Below are positions 5,345 to 12,741 of a stretch of DNA of 22,206 nucleotides, piece after piece. Location of the stretch: positions 1 through 22,206 of the forward strand of contig CAMZFU010000015.1 in assembly GCA_947306185.1 (NCBI GenBank), written 5' to 3'. A program made the position numbers and the translations under genes. Under the pieces are notes generated by a model. It was not told the origin of the DNA. It ran no database searches and worked only from the letters and a program-made list of their open reading frames with translations. This stretch comes from an uncultured Pseudomonadota bacterium (GTDB lineage: Bacteria > Pseudomonadota > Alphaproteobacteria > Rs-D84). The stretch's first letter is position 1; each line of letters opens with the position of its first letter.

Positions 5345-6001
5345 ATGGAAAACATACCAGAAAAATTCTTAAACAAAGATGGAACATTGAACAGTGATGC
5401 ATTGATAAAATCTTATAATGAACTTGAAAAGAAAATGGGAAACATGATTTCAGTGCCAGATGAAAAATCTGACGAAACAACGCAAACCCGCTTTCGTCGT
5501 GCGATTGGTGTTCCAGAAAGCGCCGATGATTATCCACATAATGAATTATTTGATAATGAAAATGTGCGACAAGAATTTTATAAAATTGGTTTAACAAATG
5601 CACAGGTTGAAAAAATTTATGGCATCGCGGAAGAATTTTTATCACCGATTGTTTCAGAAATAATTTCTACGCAACAGGAATCAAATGCGATATCAGAATT
5701 GAAAAAGTTTTTTGGTTCCGATGAAAAAATGCACGATGCATTTATTGCAATTAAATCATTTGGTGAAAGATTTTTGCCAGCTGATGCATTCAATGAACTA
5801 TGTGCCACACCCCAGGGAATACAAGGCATATACAAGATGATGCAATCAATGGAACCAAATGTTGAGACAGGTGTGAGTGATACAAAAAAATTAACTGATA
5901 TAGATCTGCGTAACATGATGCGTGATCCAAAATATTGGCGTGATCATGATGAAGAATACATACGCAAAATTGAAAACGGATTTAAAAAATTATATTCGTA
6001 G
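5345..6001 (+). CDS. Phage capsid scaffold / head assembly protein
   Basis: A 218-residue acidic, mostly helical protein with ribosome site AAAGGAAAA and an ATG one base after the preceding stop codon. It begins MENIPEKFLNKDGTLNSDAL with an IKSYNELEKKMG heptad-like stretch, and later has FRRAIGVPESADDYP. The motif 'PEKFxxxDGxxxxxALxxSYxELEKK...PExxxxY' is the common N-terminus of alphaproteobacterial podovirus scaffolds, in which a conserved start is followed by helical coils and a basic C-terminal capsid-binding end (here YIRKIENGFKKLYS). It lies before the capsid gene, as a scaffold should, although a histone-like gene and terminators intervene. The role is inferred from pattern and order. 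Confidence 0.65.
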   Translation: MENIPEKFLNKDGTLNSDALIKSYNELEKKMGNMISVPDEKSDETTQTRFRRAIGVPESADDYPHNELFDNENVRQEFYKIGLTNAQVEKIYGIAEEFLSPIVSEIISTQQESNAISELKKFFGSDEKMHDAFIAIKSFGERFLPADAFNELCATPQGIQGIYKMMQSMEPNVETGVSDTKKLTDIDLRNMMRDPKYWRDHDEEYIRKIENGFKKLYS

Positions 6002-6036
6002 TGATTTTTTTATAAAAAATTCACTTTTCTTCTTTA
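6000..6036 (+). terminator. Putative terminator after the scaffold gene
   Basis: AGTGA plus a T run (6000-6010) pairs with an A run plus TCACT (6014-6025) with one mismatch, followed by TTTTCTTCTTT. The stem is AT-rich but long, and it begins within the scaffold stop codon. Confidence 0.5.
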
Positions 6037-6068
6037 CTAATTTTTTTCTTTCGTATAAAATAAAATCA

Positions 6069-6088
6069 AGAACAAAAGAATTTGTTCT
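6069..6088 (+). promoter_or_regulatory. Perfect hairpin upstream of the histone-like gene
   Basis: AGAACAAA (6069-6076), loop AGAA, TTTGTTCT (6081-6088). It is followed by no T run, so it is not an intrinsic terminator. It lies just downstream of a possible -10 (TATAAAAT near 6054) and 28 bp before the ATG, so it may be an operator or an mRNA leader hairpin. Confidence 0.4.
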
Positions 6089-6116
6089 ATCCAAAACAAT
6101 ACGAAAGGAGAGAAGA

Positions 6117-6410
6117 ATGGCATTTACATTCTTGAAACCAGCTGCAAAGAAACCAGCTGCAAAAAAACCGGCTGCTAAAAAGCCAGTCGCAAAGAAACCA
6201 GCTGCAAAAAAGCCAGCTGCAAAGAAACCAGCAGTGAAAAAAGTTGCGGCAAAAAAACCAGTCGCAAAGAAAGTTGTTGCAAAGAAACCAGCTGCTAAAA
6301 AACCAGCAGTGAAAAAAGTTGCGGCAAAAAAACCAGTCGCAAAAAAAGTTGCAGCAAAAAAACCAGTTGCGAAAAAAGCTTGTGCTAAAAAAGCATGCAA
6401 GAAAAAATAA
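6117..6410 (+). CDS. Lysine/alanine/proline-rich histone H1-like protein
   Basis: A 97-residue, extremely basic protein: MAFTFLKP, then 16 pentapeptides of the type [AV][AV]KK[PV], then CAKKACKKK. It has 38 lysines and no acidic residue. It resembles the tails of bacterial H1-like proteins (Hc1/Hc2, BpH1, AlgP type), which bind DNA non-specifically and compact it. I use the ATG at 6117, which follows the strong ribosome site GAAAGGAG; the open frame extends 65 codons upstream but only through the end of the scaffold gene and the terminator. It sits as an isolated gene between scaffold and capsid with terminators on both sides. The two cysteines near the C-terminus could cross-link molecules. 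DNA condensation is family knowledge; a role in particles is inference. Confidence 0.75.
   Translation: MAFTFLKPAAKKPAAKKPAAKKPVAKKPAAKKPAAKKPAVKKVAAKKPVAKKVVAKKPAAKKPAVKKVAAKKPVAKKVAAKKPVAKKACAKKACKKK
6141..6380 (+). repeat. Tandem 15-bp repeats coding for AAKKP-type units
   Basis: There are sixteen 15-bp units within the histone-like gene, with units such as GCTGCAAAGAAACCA. A higher-order 75-bp duplication is visible at the protein level: two consecutive 25-residue blocks, each AAKKPAVKKV-AAKKPVAKKV plus a final [VA]AKKP. Such arrays change copy number by slippage, so length may vary between strains. Confidence 0.85.
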
Positions 6411-6428
6411 TATTAAATAATATTATGA

Positions 6429-6457
6429 AATGCCCGTAAAAACGGGCATTTTTTTAT
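6429..6457 (+). terminator. Terminator of the histone-like gene
   Basis: A perfect 9-bp stem AATGCCCGT (6429-6437) / ACGGGCATT (6442-6450), loop AAAA, directly followed by a T run. Confidence 0.88.
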
Positions 6458-6466
6458 GTAAAAATT

Positions 6467-6503
6467 TTCAGTCAGATATAAATACGTCTGACTGAATTTT
6501 TTT
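6467..6503 (+). terminator. Second tandem terminator before the capsid gene
   Basis: A perfect 10-bp stem TTCAGTCAGA (6467-6476) / TCTGACTGAA (6487-6496), ten-base loop, then seven T. Together with the terminator at 6429 it isolates the capsid transcript from upstream genes. Confidence 0.8.
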
Positions 6504-6581
6504 ATTCGGATAATCCATTTTATTGATGGACCCAATTTAGTTTGTTTATGGCGTCTTCGACACAACCAAAATCAAATTATT

Positions 6582-6611
6582 TTGTCGGCAATTTTTTTGC
6601 CTTGGTTTAAT
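6582..6611 (+). promoter_or_regulatory. Possible promoter of the capsid operon
   Basis: TTGTCG (6582-6587), an 18-bp spacer and TTTAAT (6606-6611). The match is modest, but a promoter is expected here because two strong terminators precede the capsid gene. The leader contains AAAAGGAAAA before the ATG at 6634. Confidence 0.35.
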
Positions 6612-6633
6612 CATTTTAACAAAAGGAAAAATA

Positions 6634-7452
6634 ATGTCTGTTTCCATAGATCAAGTTTTTATAAAACAATTTGAAGCAGATGTCCATTTGGCATATCAAC
6701 AAATGGGGACGAAACTGCGTTCTACAATTCGCAGTAAATCTGGGGTTGTGGGTACATCTACAACATTTCAAAAAATTGGCAAGGGTACAGCAAGTACCAA
6801 ATCACGTCATGGTATTGTGCCGGTTATGAACCTTAATCATGTGCCGGTTGAATGCACTTTGCAAGATTACTATGCTGGTGATTGGGTTGATGCATTGGAT
6901 GAATTGAAAATCAATATTGATGAACGCCGTGTTGTCGCATCAGCTGGGGCGTACGCGTTGGGTCGCAAAACAGATGAATTGATTGTAACGGCGATGAACA
7001 GCGCCACCGCATATGTTGGAGATTATTCAACAGGTCTTACCAAGACATTGATTTTGAGTGCAATTGAAAAATTGAATGAAAAAGATGTTCCAGATGACGG
7101 CCGCAGATTCGGTGTTGTTGGTGTAAAACAATGGAATGAATTACTTGGCATAACTGAATTTTCGTCGGCGGATTATGTTGGTGAAAACCTGCCATTTATC
7201 AATGGTGCGGAAACAAGACGTTGGTTAGGTATTACTTGGGTAATGTATAACGATTTACCACTTTCCTCGTCAACGCATCGTGATTGCTTTATTTATCACG
7301 CATCAAGCGTCGGTCATGCATGTGGTCAGGAAGTCAAAACTGATATCACATGGCATGGTGAACGTGCAGCACACTTTATTAGCAACAGTATGTCCCAAGG
7401 TGCCGTACTGATTGATGGAGATGGTATTGTGCGTGTCAAATGTGGCGAATAA
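6634..7452 (+). CDS. Phage major capsid protein
   Basis: A 272-residue protein of the capsid family found in alphaproteobacterial podovirus-like phages (HK97-fold type, often annotated 'phage capsid protein'). Characteristic stretches are FIKQFEADVHLAYQQMGTKLR at the N-terminus, VVGTSTTFQKIGKG, a TLQDYYAGDWVDALDELK segment, an AGAYALGRKTDELIVTAMN helix, and a C-terminal ADYVGENLPFINGAETRRWLGITWVM. The order scaffold, capsid, adaptor agrees. The length is short but usual for this family, which lacks a long prohead delta domain. It is preceded by two terminators and a possible promoter of its own, and is followed 17 bp later by a small protein that may decorate the capsid. Assignment is from recalled family patterns and order. 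Confidence 0.75.
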   Translation: MSVSIDQVFIKQFEADVHLAYQQMGTKLRSTIRSKSGVVGTSTTFQKIGKGTASTKSRHGIVPVMNLNHVPVECTLQDYYAGDWVDALDELKINIDERRVVASAGAYALGRKTDELIVTAMNSATAYVGDYSTGLTKTLILSAIEKLNEKDVPDDGRRFGVVGVKQWNELLGITEFSSADYVGENLPFINGAETRRWLGITWVMYNDLPLSSSTHRDCFIYHASSVGHACGQEVKTDITWHGERAAHFISNSMSQGAVLIDGDGIVRVKCGE

Positions 7453-7469
7453 AACAAAGGGGGTAATCA

Positions 7470-7700
7470 ATGGCTTTTCAAAACAAAAATTTATCGGTAA
7501 TTGCATATGCAAACGGTTTCACATTGTGGCATTATGCCGCCAATGAAACGATGGCAACAATAACCACAAGTGGTTATTTCAACATTGTCAAAACACTGAT
7601 GAACACCGGGGATGTTATTATCATCAATGGTTCTGATAAAACATCTATCAAGAAAATCGCAGTTGGTGACAGTGCAGTGACCACAGCCGCATTGGATTAA
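7470..7700 (+). CDS. Small phage protein, unknown (possible capsid decoration protein)
   Basis: A 76-residue protein with ribosome site AAAGGGGGT. It is rich in Thr, Ile and Gly and predicted mostly beta: LSVIAYANGFTLWHYAAN, ATITTSGYFNIVKTLMNTGDVIIING. It lies directly after the capsid gene and is followed by a hairpin that may end the transcript. Small beta-rich proteins at this place are often capsid decoration or head-fibre proteins, but I recognise no family, so the role is only positional inference. Confidence 0.6.
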   Translation: MAFQNKNLSVIAYANGFTLWHYAANETMATITTSGYFNIVKTLMNTGDVIIINGSDKTSIKKIAVGDSAVTTAALD

Positions 7701-7710
7701 GTATAAAGTC

Positions 7711-7730
7711 GGGCCGGTTATTGCCGGCCC
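7711..7730 (+). terminator. GC-rich hairpin, possible partial terminator
   Basis: Perfect 7-bp stem GGGCCGG (7711-7717) / CCGGCCC (7724-7730), loop TTATTG. The T run after it is displaced (TTTTT only from about 7741), so termination may be partial. This would lower expression of tail genes relative to capsid. Confidence 0.45.
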
Positions 7731-7762
7731 AAACTTTCAATTTTTATAAATAGGATAAAAAA

Positions 7763-8281
7763 ATGCTGACGAAAATAGATTTATGTTCCATGGCATTATT
7801 AAAACTTGGTGAAAAACCAATACAATCATTATCAGAAGATACGGCGGCCGCGAAATTGTGCCGAACATTTATAGATGTTGTCATAGATGGCTTGCTTGCC
7901 ATGCATCCATGGCGATTCGCATCACGTTCGTATGATTTGATTGCCAATAATGATGGAACGTTTGATATACCAACCGACGTATTACGCGTAATAAAGACAG
8001 ATGGTCGTATTATGTCTAATAAAATAGTATCACCGAATCAAAATACAACTATTGTGGCCATTGTGCGTGTTGCCCCTGAAATGTTCCCAAGTTATTTTGT
8101 GTACGTGGTGGCGACAAAATTGGCAATGGAATTATGTATGCCGATTACGTCTGACCAGACGTTGTTTCGCACATTGGTCGCATTGTATGAAACAGAATTA
8201 CAAAACGCGAAATTCATAGACAGCACGACATCGGTGAATCCACAGATAGAAAACTTTTCTTTGATAGACATCAGATTTTAA
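7763..8281 (+). CDS. Head-tail adaptor / tail tubular protein A-like (gp11-like)
   Basis: A 172-residue protein starting MLTKIDLCSMALLKLGEKPI, the recognisable N-terminus of the T7 gp11 / P22 gp4-like adaptor family ('TKxDLCNxALxxLGE'). It continues with AAKLCRTFIDVVIDGLLAMHPWRFA, which matches the family's 'A..C...y......LL..hPW.fA' helix. Such proteins form a dodecameric ring joining portal to tail. Its place before the large tubular-B-like gene and after the capsid matches podoviral order. It is followed by the next gene after 16 bp. Confidence 0.75.
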   Translation: MLTKIDLCSMALLKLGEKPIQSLSEDTAAAKLCRTFIDVVIDGLLAMHPWRFASRSYDLIANNDGTFDIPTDVLRVIKTDGRIMSNKIVSPNQNTTIVAIVRVAPEMFPSYFVYVVATKLAMELCMPITSDQTLFRTLVALYETELQNAKFIDSTTSVNPQIENFSLIDIRF

Positions 8282-8297
8282 TAGACGGGGGGGCATT

Positions 8298-10004
8298 ATG
8301 GGTAATTTTATTAAAACACAAACATCGTTTGCTAATGGTGAAGTGGCACCACAATTTTTTGCAAACGGTGATATACATGGCCTTGCATATATGGAAAATA
8401 TGGATGTTATCCCGGGTGGGGGCATTACGCGTCGTGCCGGATTAAAATCTGTGGCTACATTGGCATCGAAGGCACGGTTAGTTTCTTTTTCGGTATCAGA
8501 AAATGATAACTATGTATTAGCAATTACGAATAATTCGATTCGATTTTTTGCAAATGGCCAATTCGTCCAAGATATTGTTGCGCCATGGACTACCGCAGAT
8601 TTGCCATTACTGCAATATGCGCAACGGTTTGGAACAATGATATTTGTTCATCCCGATTACAAACCACGTGTATTATTTTATGAAAACGGTGTGTTCAAGA
8701 TTCGGGAATTTGTATTTTCATACAATGACACATTGGATAATATCAATATGCCATTTATGCGATTTGAAGATTCGGAAAACATAACGATATCACTTACAAA
8801 TACAAATGATGGAGTGAAACTTACCACAAATCATGATTTTTGGACCCAGGATAATGTCTATGGGCATATATCAATGCTTGGGAAAACTTTTTCTATTATA
8901 AGTTACATAGACGCAAAAAATGTAATTGCAACGTGTAATGGTGCATTTACATACCCAAATGCGCCGGTTTCTGATTGGAAAGAGGCGGTATTCAGTTATC
9001 GTCGTGGATGGCCAATGAGTATAACATTTCATCAAAACCGATTAGTATTCGGTGGGGCAAAATCTTGGCCGGGTGGGGTATGGATGTCGTGTGTCGGCCA
9101 ACACGGAAACTTTGACACGGGAACGGGCCTTGATGACGAGGCGATATTTTTTACATTGCTTTCCGGACGCAGACAACATATTTGTACGTTGATTAGCAGT
9201 GATAATTTACAAATCCTTACATCCGAAGGTGAATGGGCGGTTTCCAATAAACCACTTACCCCAGAATCAGTAGATATAAAAATGCATACATCCGTGGGCA
9301 GTCCCGCGGACGTATATTTGCCACCCCAAGAAATAGAGGGGCAAACGATATTCATTTCTAAAAATAAAAAGGATATTCGTGAATTGACATTGGACGATTT
9401 GGGACAAAAATACAACGCAAACAATCTTATTTCAATGTCCGCGCATCTTATAAGTTCGCCAATTGATATGGCTTATAACAAGAATGACAAACGGTTATTT
9501 GTTGTTATGGGGGATGGTAAAATGGCGGTATTAAATTATGATACTGCGTTGGGTATATCGGCATGGGGACGTTATACGACGAATGGAAAGTTTTGTTCGG
9601 TTGTGGTGTGTGACGGCGAAACTTTTGTTGTTACAAAACGCGAAGAAAATTACTATTTGGAAAAATTTTCTATGTCCGAAATGGTGGATGCGACCAATAA
9701 CACATATACTGTGCGTGCAATCGGAATGCCAATTATGTCAGCCGGTCATAATACACATAAGGTGCAAATAAGAAAAATCGTTGCACGTGTGCACAATACA
9801 AAAACACTGTTTATAAATAATTGGCGCACAGAATTGCCAAATGAAATCTATGCCGATGGCGCCGATGATTTTGCCGGCGACGTATCGTTAAATACCGTGG
9901 GAACATGCCGGCCAATGGTTGATGCACCATGGGAAATATCAACAACAGATGCCATGCCAATGACAATACTTGGCATAACGATATATGGCAGATATCAAAT
10001 ATAA
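8298..10004 (+). CDS. Tail tubular protein B-like / phage stabilisation protein
   Basis: A 568-residue protein preceded by a run of seven G as ribosome site. The N-terminus FIKTQTSFANGEVAPQFFANGDI, then YMENMDVIPGGGITRRAGLKSVA, is the typical opening of the podoviral nozzle-like proteins ('SFxxGExSPxLxGRxDxxxYxxGxxxxxNxxxxPxGGxxRRPGTxxV'). The rest is beta-rich, as in a propeller, with KARLVSFSVSENDNYVLAI early, WPMSITFHQNRLVFGGAKSWPGGVWMS in the middle (this 'HQNRLvFgG...P..vw.S' motif is typical), and NLQILTSEGEWAV. It most likely forms the tail nozzle below the adaptor ring. The C-terminal region shows no fibre or lyase domain. Confidence 0.75.
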   Translation: MGNFIKTQTSFANGEVAPQFFANGDIHGLAYMENMDVIPGGGITRRAGLKSVATLASKARLVSFSVSENDNYVLAITNNSIRFFANGQFVQDIVAPWTTADLPLLQYAQRFGTMIFVHPDYKPRVLFYENGVFKIREFVFSYNDTLDNINMPFMRFEDSENITISLTNTNDGVKLTTNHDFWTQDNVYGHISMLGKTFSIISYIDAKNVIATCNGAFTYPNAPVSDWKEAVFSYRRGWPMSITFHQNRLVFGGAKSWPGGVWMSCVGQHGNFDTGTGLDDEAIFFTLLSGRRQHICTLISSDNLQILTSEGEWAVSNKPLTPESVDIKMHTSVGSPADVYLPPQEIEGQTIFISKNKKDIRELTLDDLGQKYNANNLISMSAHLISSPIDMAYNKNDKRLFVVMGDGKMAVLNYDTALGISAWGRYTTNGKFCSVVVCDGETFVVTKREENYYLEKFSMSEMVDATNNTYTVRAIGMPIMSAGHNTHKVQIRKIVARVHNTKTLFINNWRTELPNEIYADGADDFAGDVSLNTVGTCRPMVDAPWEISTTDAMPMTILGITIYGRYQI

Positions 10005-10019
10005 CAAAGGGAGTAAAAA

Positions 10020-10367
10020 ATGGGACAAATTGTTTCAGATGTTTCAGATATCTTGAATTACCAAGACAACAAAAAAGCAACAAAGGCGACCAAGAAACAA
10101 ATTTTGGCCGATATTGCCAAAGACGAACAAGAAAAACAAAACCTGGTGAAAAAGGTTCTTGGCACGCAACGCGCAAAGTATGGTGCATCTGGTATGTCCA
10201 CCAAGGGGTTAACCGAAGATGCGGTATTAACACGTATGAAAAAGGAAAGCGAACAACCATATGATTCCAAGAAAGATGCAAATATAAAAAAATTAAAGAA
10301 TACAAAAACGACGAAAAAGAATTTGTTGTTAACTGTATTATCGCATTTGGATAAACTGGTCGGATAA
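10020..10367 (+). CDS. Basic phage protein of unknown function
   Basis: A 115-residue, Lys-rich protein with a good ribosome site (AAAGGGAG). The N-terminus is short, polar and helical (DVSDILNYQDNKKATKATKKQ), and the centre holds RAKYGASGMSTKGLTEDAVL, a stretch that recalls a recurring motif in small proteins next to podoviral nozzle genes. The C-terminal part is Lys/Asn/Thr-rich, then LLLTVLSHLDKLVG. It sits between the nozzle-like protein and terminase; four bases separate its stop from the terminase ATG. A tail-completion or internal role is possible but not shown. Confidence 0.6.
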   Translation: MGQIVSDVSDILNYQDNKKATKATKKQILADIAKDEQEKQNLVKKVLGTQRAKYGASGMSTKGLTEDAVLTRMKKESEQPYDSKKDANIKKLKNTKTTKKNLLLTVLSHLDKLVG

Positions 10368-10371
10368 TGAT

Positions 10372-10965
10372 ATGAGTGTGTATAATCAGTTCCTTGATTC
10401 GTGGAATTCAGTAATTGGTTTTACCGCCCCAGAACATCATTACCGTATGACAGAATTTCTCGGCGATATTGTTAATGGTGATTCGCATCATGGGTTGCTA
10501 ATGGCATTTAGACATTCGGGAAAATCAACGATAGTGGGTGTTTTTGCCGCATGCACATTGTTCGTGCGCCCGGAAACGCGGATTTTGATTTTGTCGGCGG
10601 AAACACACCTTGCCACGCGTATGGTAATGCATATTCGCAACATTTTGGAAAATCATCCGTGGTGCGTGGATATGATTCCAAAGAATAAACGTGAATGGGC
10701 AGAAAATAAAATTACAATCAACCGCCCCGTGGGTATTCGTGAACCATCGGTGGTATGTCAGGGAATATATGGGAACATAACTGGTATGCGCGCCGATTTA
10801 ATCATATGTGATGATGTAGAGGTTCCAAATACATGCAACACGGCGCGCAAAAGATCAGCATTGCGTGATAGACTACGTGAATTAGATTTTATAGTGTCGC
10901 CGAACGGATCAATGATTTATATCGGAACACCGCATACGTTGGATACTATATATCGTACGGTCTAA
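10372..10965 (+). CDS. Terminase large subunit, ATPase half (gene split)
   Basis: A 197-residue protein carrying only the packaging ATPase domain. Walker A is AFRHSGKST (45-53), a probable adenine/coupling segment follows as ILILSAETHLATRM (71-84), Walker B is ADLIICDDVEV (141-151), and the motif III segment is SMIYIGTPHTLD (180-191). It ends six residues after motif III, exactly where an intact terminase would cross to the linker and nuclease domain. The missing remainder is encoded at 14291-15133 in the same direction. The TAA stop overlaps the convergent TAG stop of the reverse-strand gene. Walker motifs are intact, so this half could still fold as an ATPase; whether it works in trans with the nuclease half is unknown. 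Confidence 0.88.
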   Translation: MSVYNQFLDSWNSVIGFTAPEHHYRMTEFLGDIVNGDSHHGLLMAFRHSGKSTIVGVFAACTLFVRPETRILILSAETHLATRMVMHIRNILENHPWCVDMIPKNKREWAENKITINRPVGIREPSVVCQGIYGNITGMRADLIICDDVEVPNTCNTARKRSALRDRLRELDFIVSPNGSMIYIGTPHTLDTIYRTV

Positions 10966-11627
10966 GCATTTTCAGTATTAGATTCGGATGCGGGCAGGGA
11001 ACTTGTAAGTGTATGTAATTGCCGCAACAGTTTTGTCCCTTCTTCGCCAAACATCGGCAGGTAAGTTTCATATTCGGGCATATCAACCTGAAGTTGGGCA
11101 CGGACACGATCTGTAATAGGCTTTTTAATAATTTCTTGGGCATCCATCCAGATTTTATATGCGTTCCACATACGGGCAATTTGCGAGAACTTATCAAACA
11201 AGTCTGTATCGTTCGCCAATATAGTTTGGATTGATGCAACCCAATCGGCACCAAAATTATGAATAACAGGTGTTGACATAAACTTTTCTAACCCATCTTG
11301 TGTTGGATTAAATGTGCTGATTGCAGATACAAGTTCTTTTAGGTCGGATTCTGAAATCTGGGTGTGTAAAGATTTTTCCGCAAAGGCACCGCCATATGGC
11401 AACAATTCGCGTGCAATAGAATCGGTTGGGGTTTTGCCACTGCGCAGATTGTTTATGTGTTCAGCCAAGAATTTTCCAGTGGGCAATGCGGCAAGTTCTT
11501 TAAGAACTTCGTCAGTAGATTCTTCAACAAATATTTTGTTTAACACCGACCATCCACCGTCTATAACATGTGCCTGGCGGTACAAGTTTAACAATTTTTG
11601 TGCGGTAACACTTGCCTTGGCTTTCAT
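10962..11627 (-). CDS. Helical protein of unknown function
   Basis: A 221-residue, soluble, predicted all-helical protein (MKAKASVTAQKLLNLYRQAH, STDEVLKELAALPTGKFLAEH, DLKELVSAISTF). It has no membrane span or signal peptide, and no motif that I recognise. It is the last gene of the cassette, 27 bp after the stop of the regulator gene, so it is probably co-transcribed with it. Its TAG stop overlaps the convergent stop of the terminase ATPase gene by three bases. Given its place beside a repressor-like gene it could be a partner or antirepressor, but nothing in the sequence shows that. Confidence 0.7.
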   Translation of the reverse strand: MKAKASVTAQKLLNLYRQAHVIDGGWSVLNKIFVEESTDEVLKELAALPTGKFLAEHINNLRSGKTPTDSIARELLPYGGAFAEKSLHTQISESDLKELVSAISTFNPTQDGLEKFMSTPVIHNFGADWVASIQTILANDTDLFDKFSQIARMWNAYKIWMDAQEIIKKPITDRVRAQLQVDMPEYETYLPMFGEEGTKLLRQLHTLTSSLPASESNTENA

Positions 11628-11654
11628 CTCGCTTAGTCCCCCATCATTAAAGGT

Positions 11655-12665
11655 TTATTCGGCCAAAACCATAATGACCTTGTGCATTGTTTGAGCGGTT
11701 ATCTTTTCTTCTGGTGAAACCATTTGACCGTATATTTTGCCCTTGGAATCTTTGCGTACCACCGCAATATTTGCTTGAATGGTGTCTTCTGGGTTTAATG
11801 CCTTGAAATCTGCATCAATAAATACTGCCAAATCACCAACAGTTGCATTTATTTTTGCATCTGCAAATACGTAAGATTTTTCTGGTATGAATCCACCAAG
11901 ACGTTTGGAATTTGGCACAATTGCATAAACGCCCTTGCGACCTTCAAGGTTTGCAGGTGCATTAATCATCGTTTTATCAGATTTTTTGAATGCGATGGAT
12001 TTTCCATCAACACGACCAAATACCGGAACCAATTTACGACGCGCGGTTTCATACAATTTGGCACTGTACAAATGACTTTGTGAATCGCCGAAATCCGCCG
12101 TAGAATCACCGGGAACTAAAACGGCTTTGACGCGTTCTTTGACTTTGTTCATTTGTTTGGTAAGTTCACCAGATTTATATAGTTCGGCAATTTTATCAAA
12201 CATACTTTCCACCGAATGTGCAAAAGAACGTGCCAATGGTTCGATTTCGTTTTGATAAACTTCGCGTTGGCCAACTTCAATTTTATGATATACGGACAAC
12301 GTCATTCCAGCATCTTTTGCCGCCTGGGCGATGGTTTTACCAGATTGCTGACGAATCTTGCGCAGACCACTGCCGAATAACTTAAGCCCGTTATCTTCAT
12401 TGTCGCTCATACGGCGTGTGATTTCATCGTGCCATTTCGATGCGACTTCGTCAGTATCTTTGATGAATATATCAGAAAGTTTGCACCCAAGTATATTGCA
12501 TATATTCAATAACTGTTTCTGATTAAGGCGTCGTACACCTTTTTCAATCTTGGATACCGCAGACAATGATAACCCAGACCGACGCGCAAGTTCAGTCATC
12601 TTCATGCCGGCGGCAAGACGTATGTTACGAATATTATTTGGAAAGATGATTTCTTCGAGTGCCAT
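11655..12665 (-). CDS. Double-HTH (XRE) regulator with S24/LexA-like C-terminal domain
   Basis: A 336-residue protein. HTH 1 (about 10-66) reads IRNIRLAAGMKMTELARRSG then LSLSAVSKIEKGVRRL. HTH 2 (about 98-155) reads LRKIRQQSGKTIAQAAKDAG then MTLSVYHKIEVGQREV. The C-terminal region (about 235-336) resembles the S24 fold: RKGVYAIVPNS, then YVFADAKINATVGDLAVFI, AVVRKDSKGKIYGQMVSPEE and MHKVIMVLAE. Ser253 is at the place of the nucleophile and Lys288 is a possible partner, but the usual G-[DN]-SMEP motif is degraded, so self-cleavage is doubtful. Its own promoter overlaps a TTGAC-N9-GTCAA repeat, suggesting autoregulation. It may control the phage module. Two XRE domains in one chain are less common than one. 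Confidence 0.8.
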   Translation of the reverse strand: MALEEIIFPNNIRNIRLAAGMKMTELARRSGLSLSAVSKIEKGVRRLNQKQLLNICNILGCKLSDIFIKDTDEVASKWHDEITRRMSDNEDNGLKLFGSGLRKIRQQSGKTIAQAAKDAGMTLSVYHKIEVGQREVYQNEIEPLARSFAHSVESMFDKIAELYKSGELTKQMNKVKERVKAVLVPGDSTADFGDSQSHLYSAKLYETARRKLVPVFGRVDGKSIAFKKSDKTMINAPANLEGRKGVYAIVPNSKRLGGFIPEKSYVFADAKINATVGDLAVFIDADFKALNPEDTIQANIAVVRKDSKGKIYGQMVSPEEKITAQTMHKVIMVLAE

Positions 12666-12676
12666 TTAAAACTCCT

Positions 12677-12705
12677 TGTATAAATCTTGACAAAATGATA
12701 GTCAA
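12677..12705 (-). promoter_or_regulatory. Promoter and candidate operator of the double-HTH regulator
   Basis: Reading minus: TTGACT (12705-12700), a 17-bp spacer and TATACA (12682-12677). The inverted repeat TTGAC-N9-GTCAA (12687-12705) covers the -35 box and half the spacer. The Shine-Dalgarno AAGGAG begins at the last base of the -10 box, and the ATG is only 11 bp beyond it. Transcripts from this promoter would therefore be almost leaderless, or a different start upstream is used. Confidence 0.55.
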
Positions 12706-12741
12706 ATTTTACAAACTTGGCAAGAAAATAATTACGCAAAA

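Noticed and set aside
5922..6116. N-terminal extension of the histone-like protein
   Set aside because: The open frame only reads through the end of the scaffold gene and a terminator; the ATG at 6117 has a strong GAAAGGAG ribosome site.
5990..6400. Minus-strand ORF with FFAAGF-type repeats
   Set aside because: It is the reverse-complement shadow of the Lys/Ala repeat gene, lacks a ribosome site, and its repeats are explained by the plus-strand gene.
10962..12665. The unknown protein and the double-HTH regulator as a toxin-antitoxin system
   Set aside because: Both proteins are too large and neither has a toxin signature; context alone is not enough.
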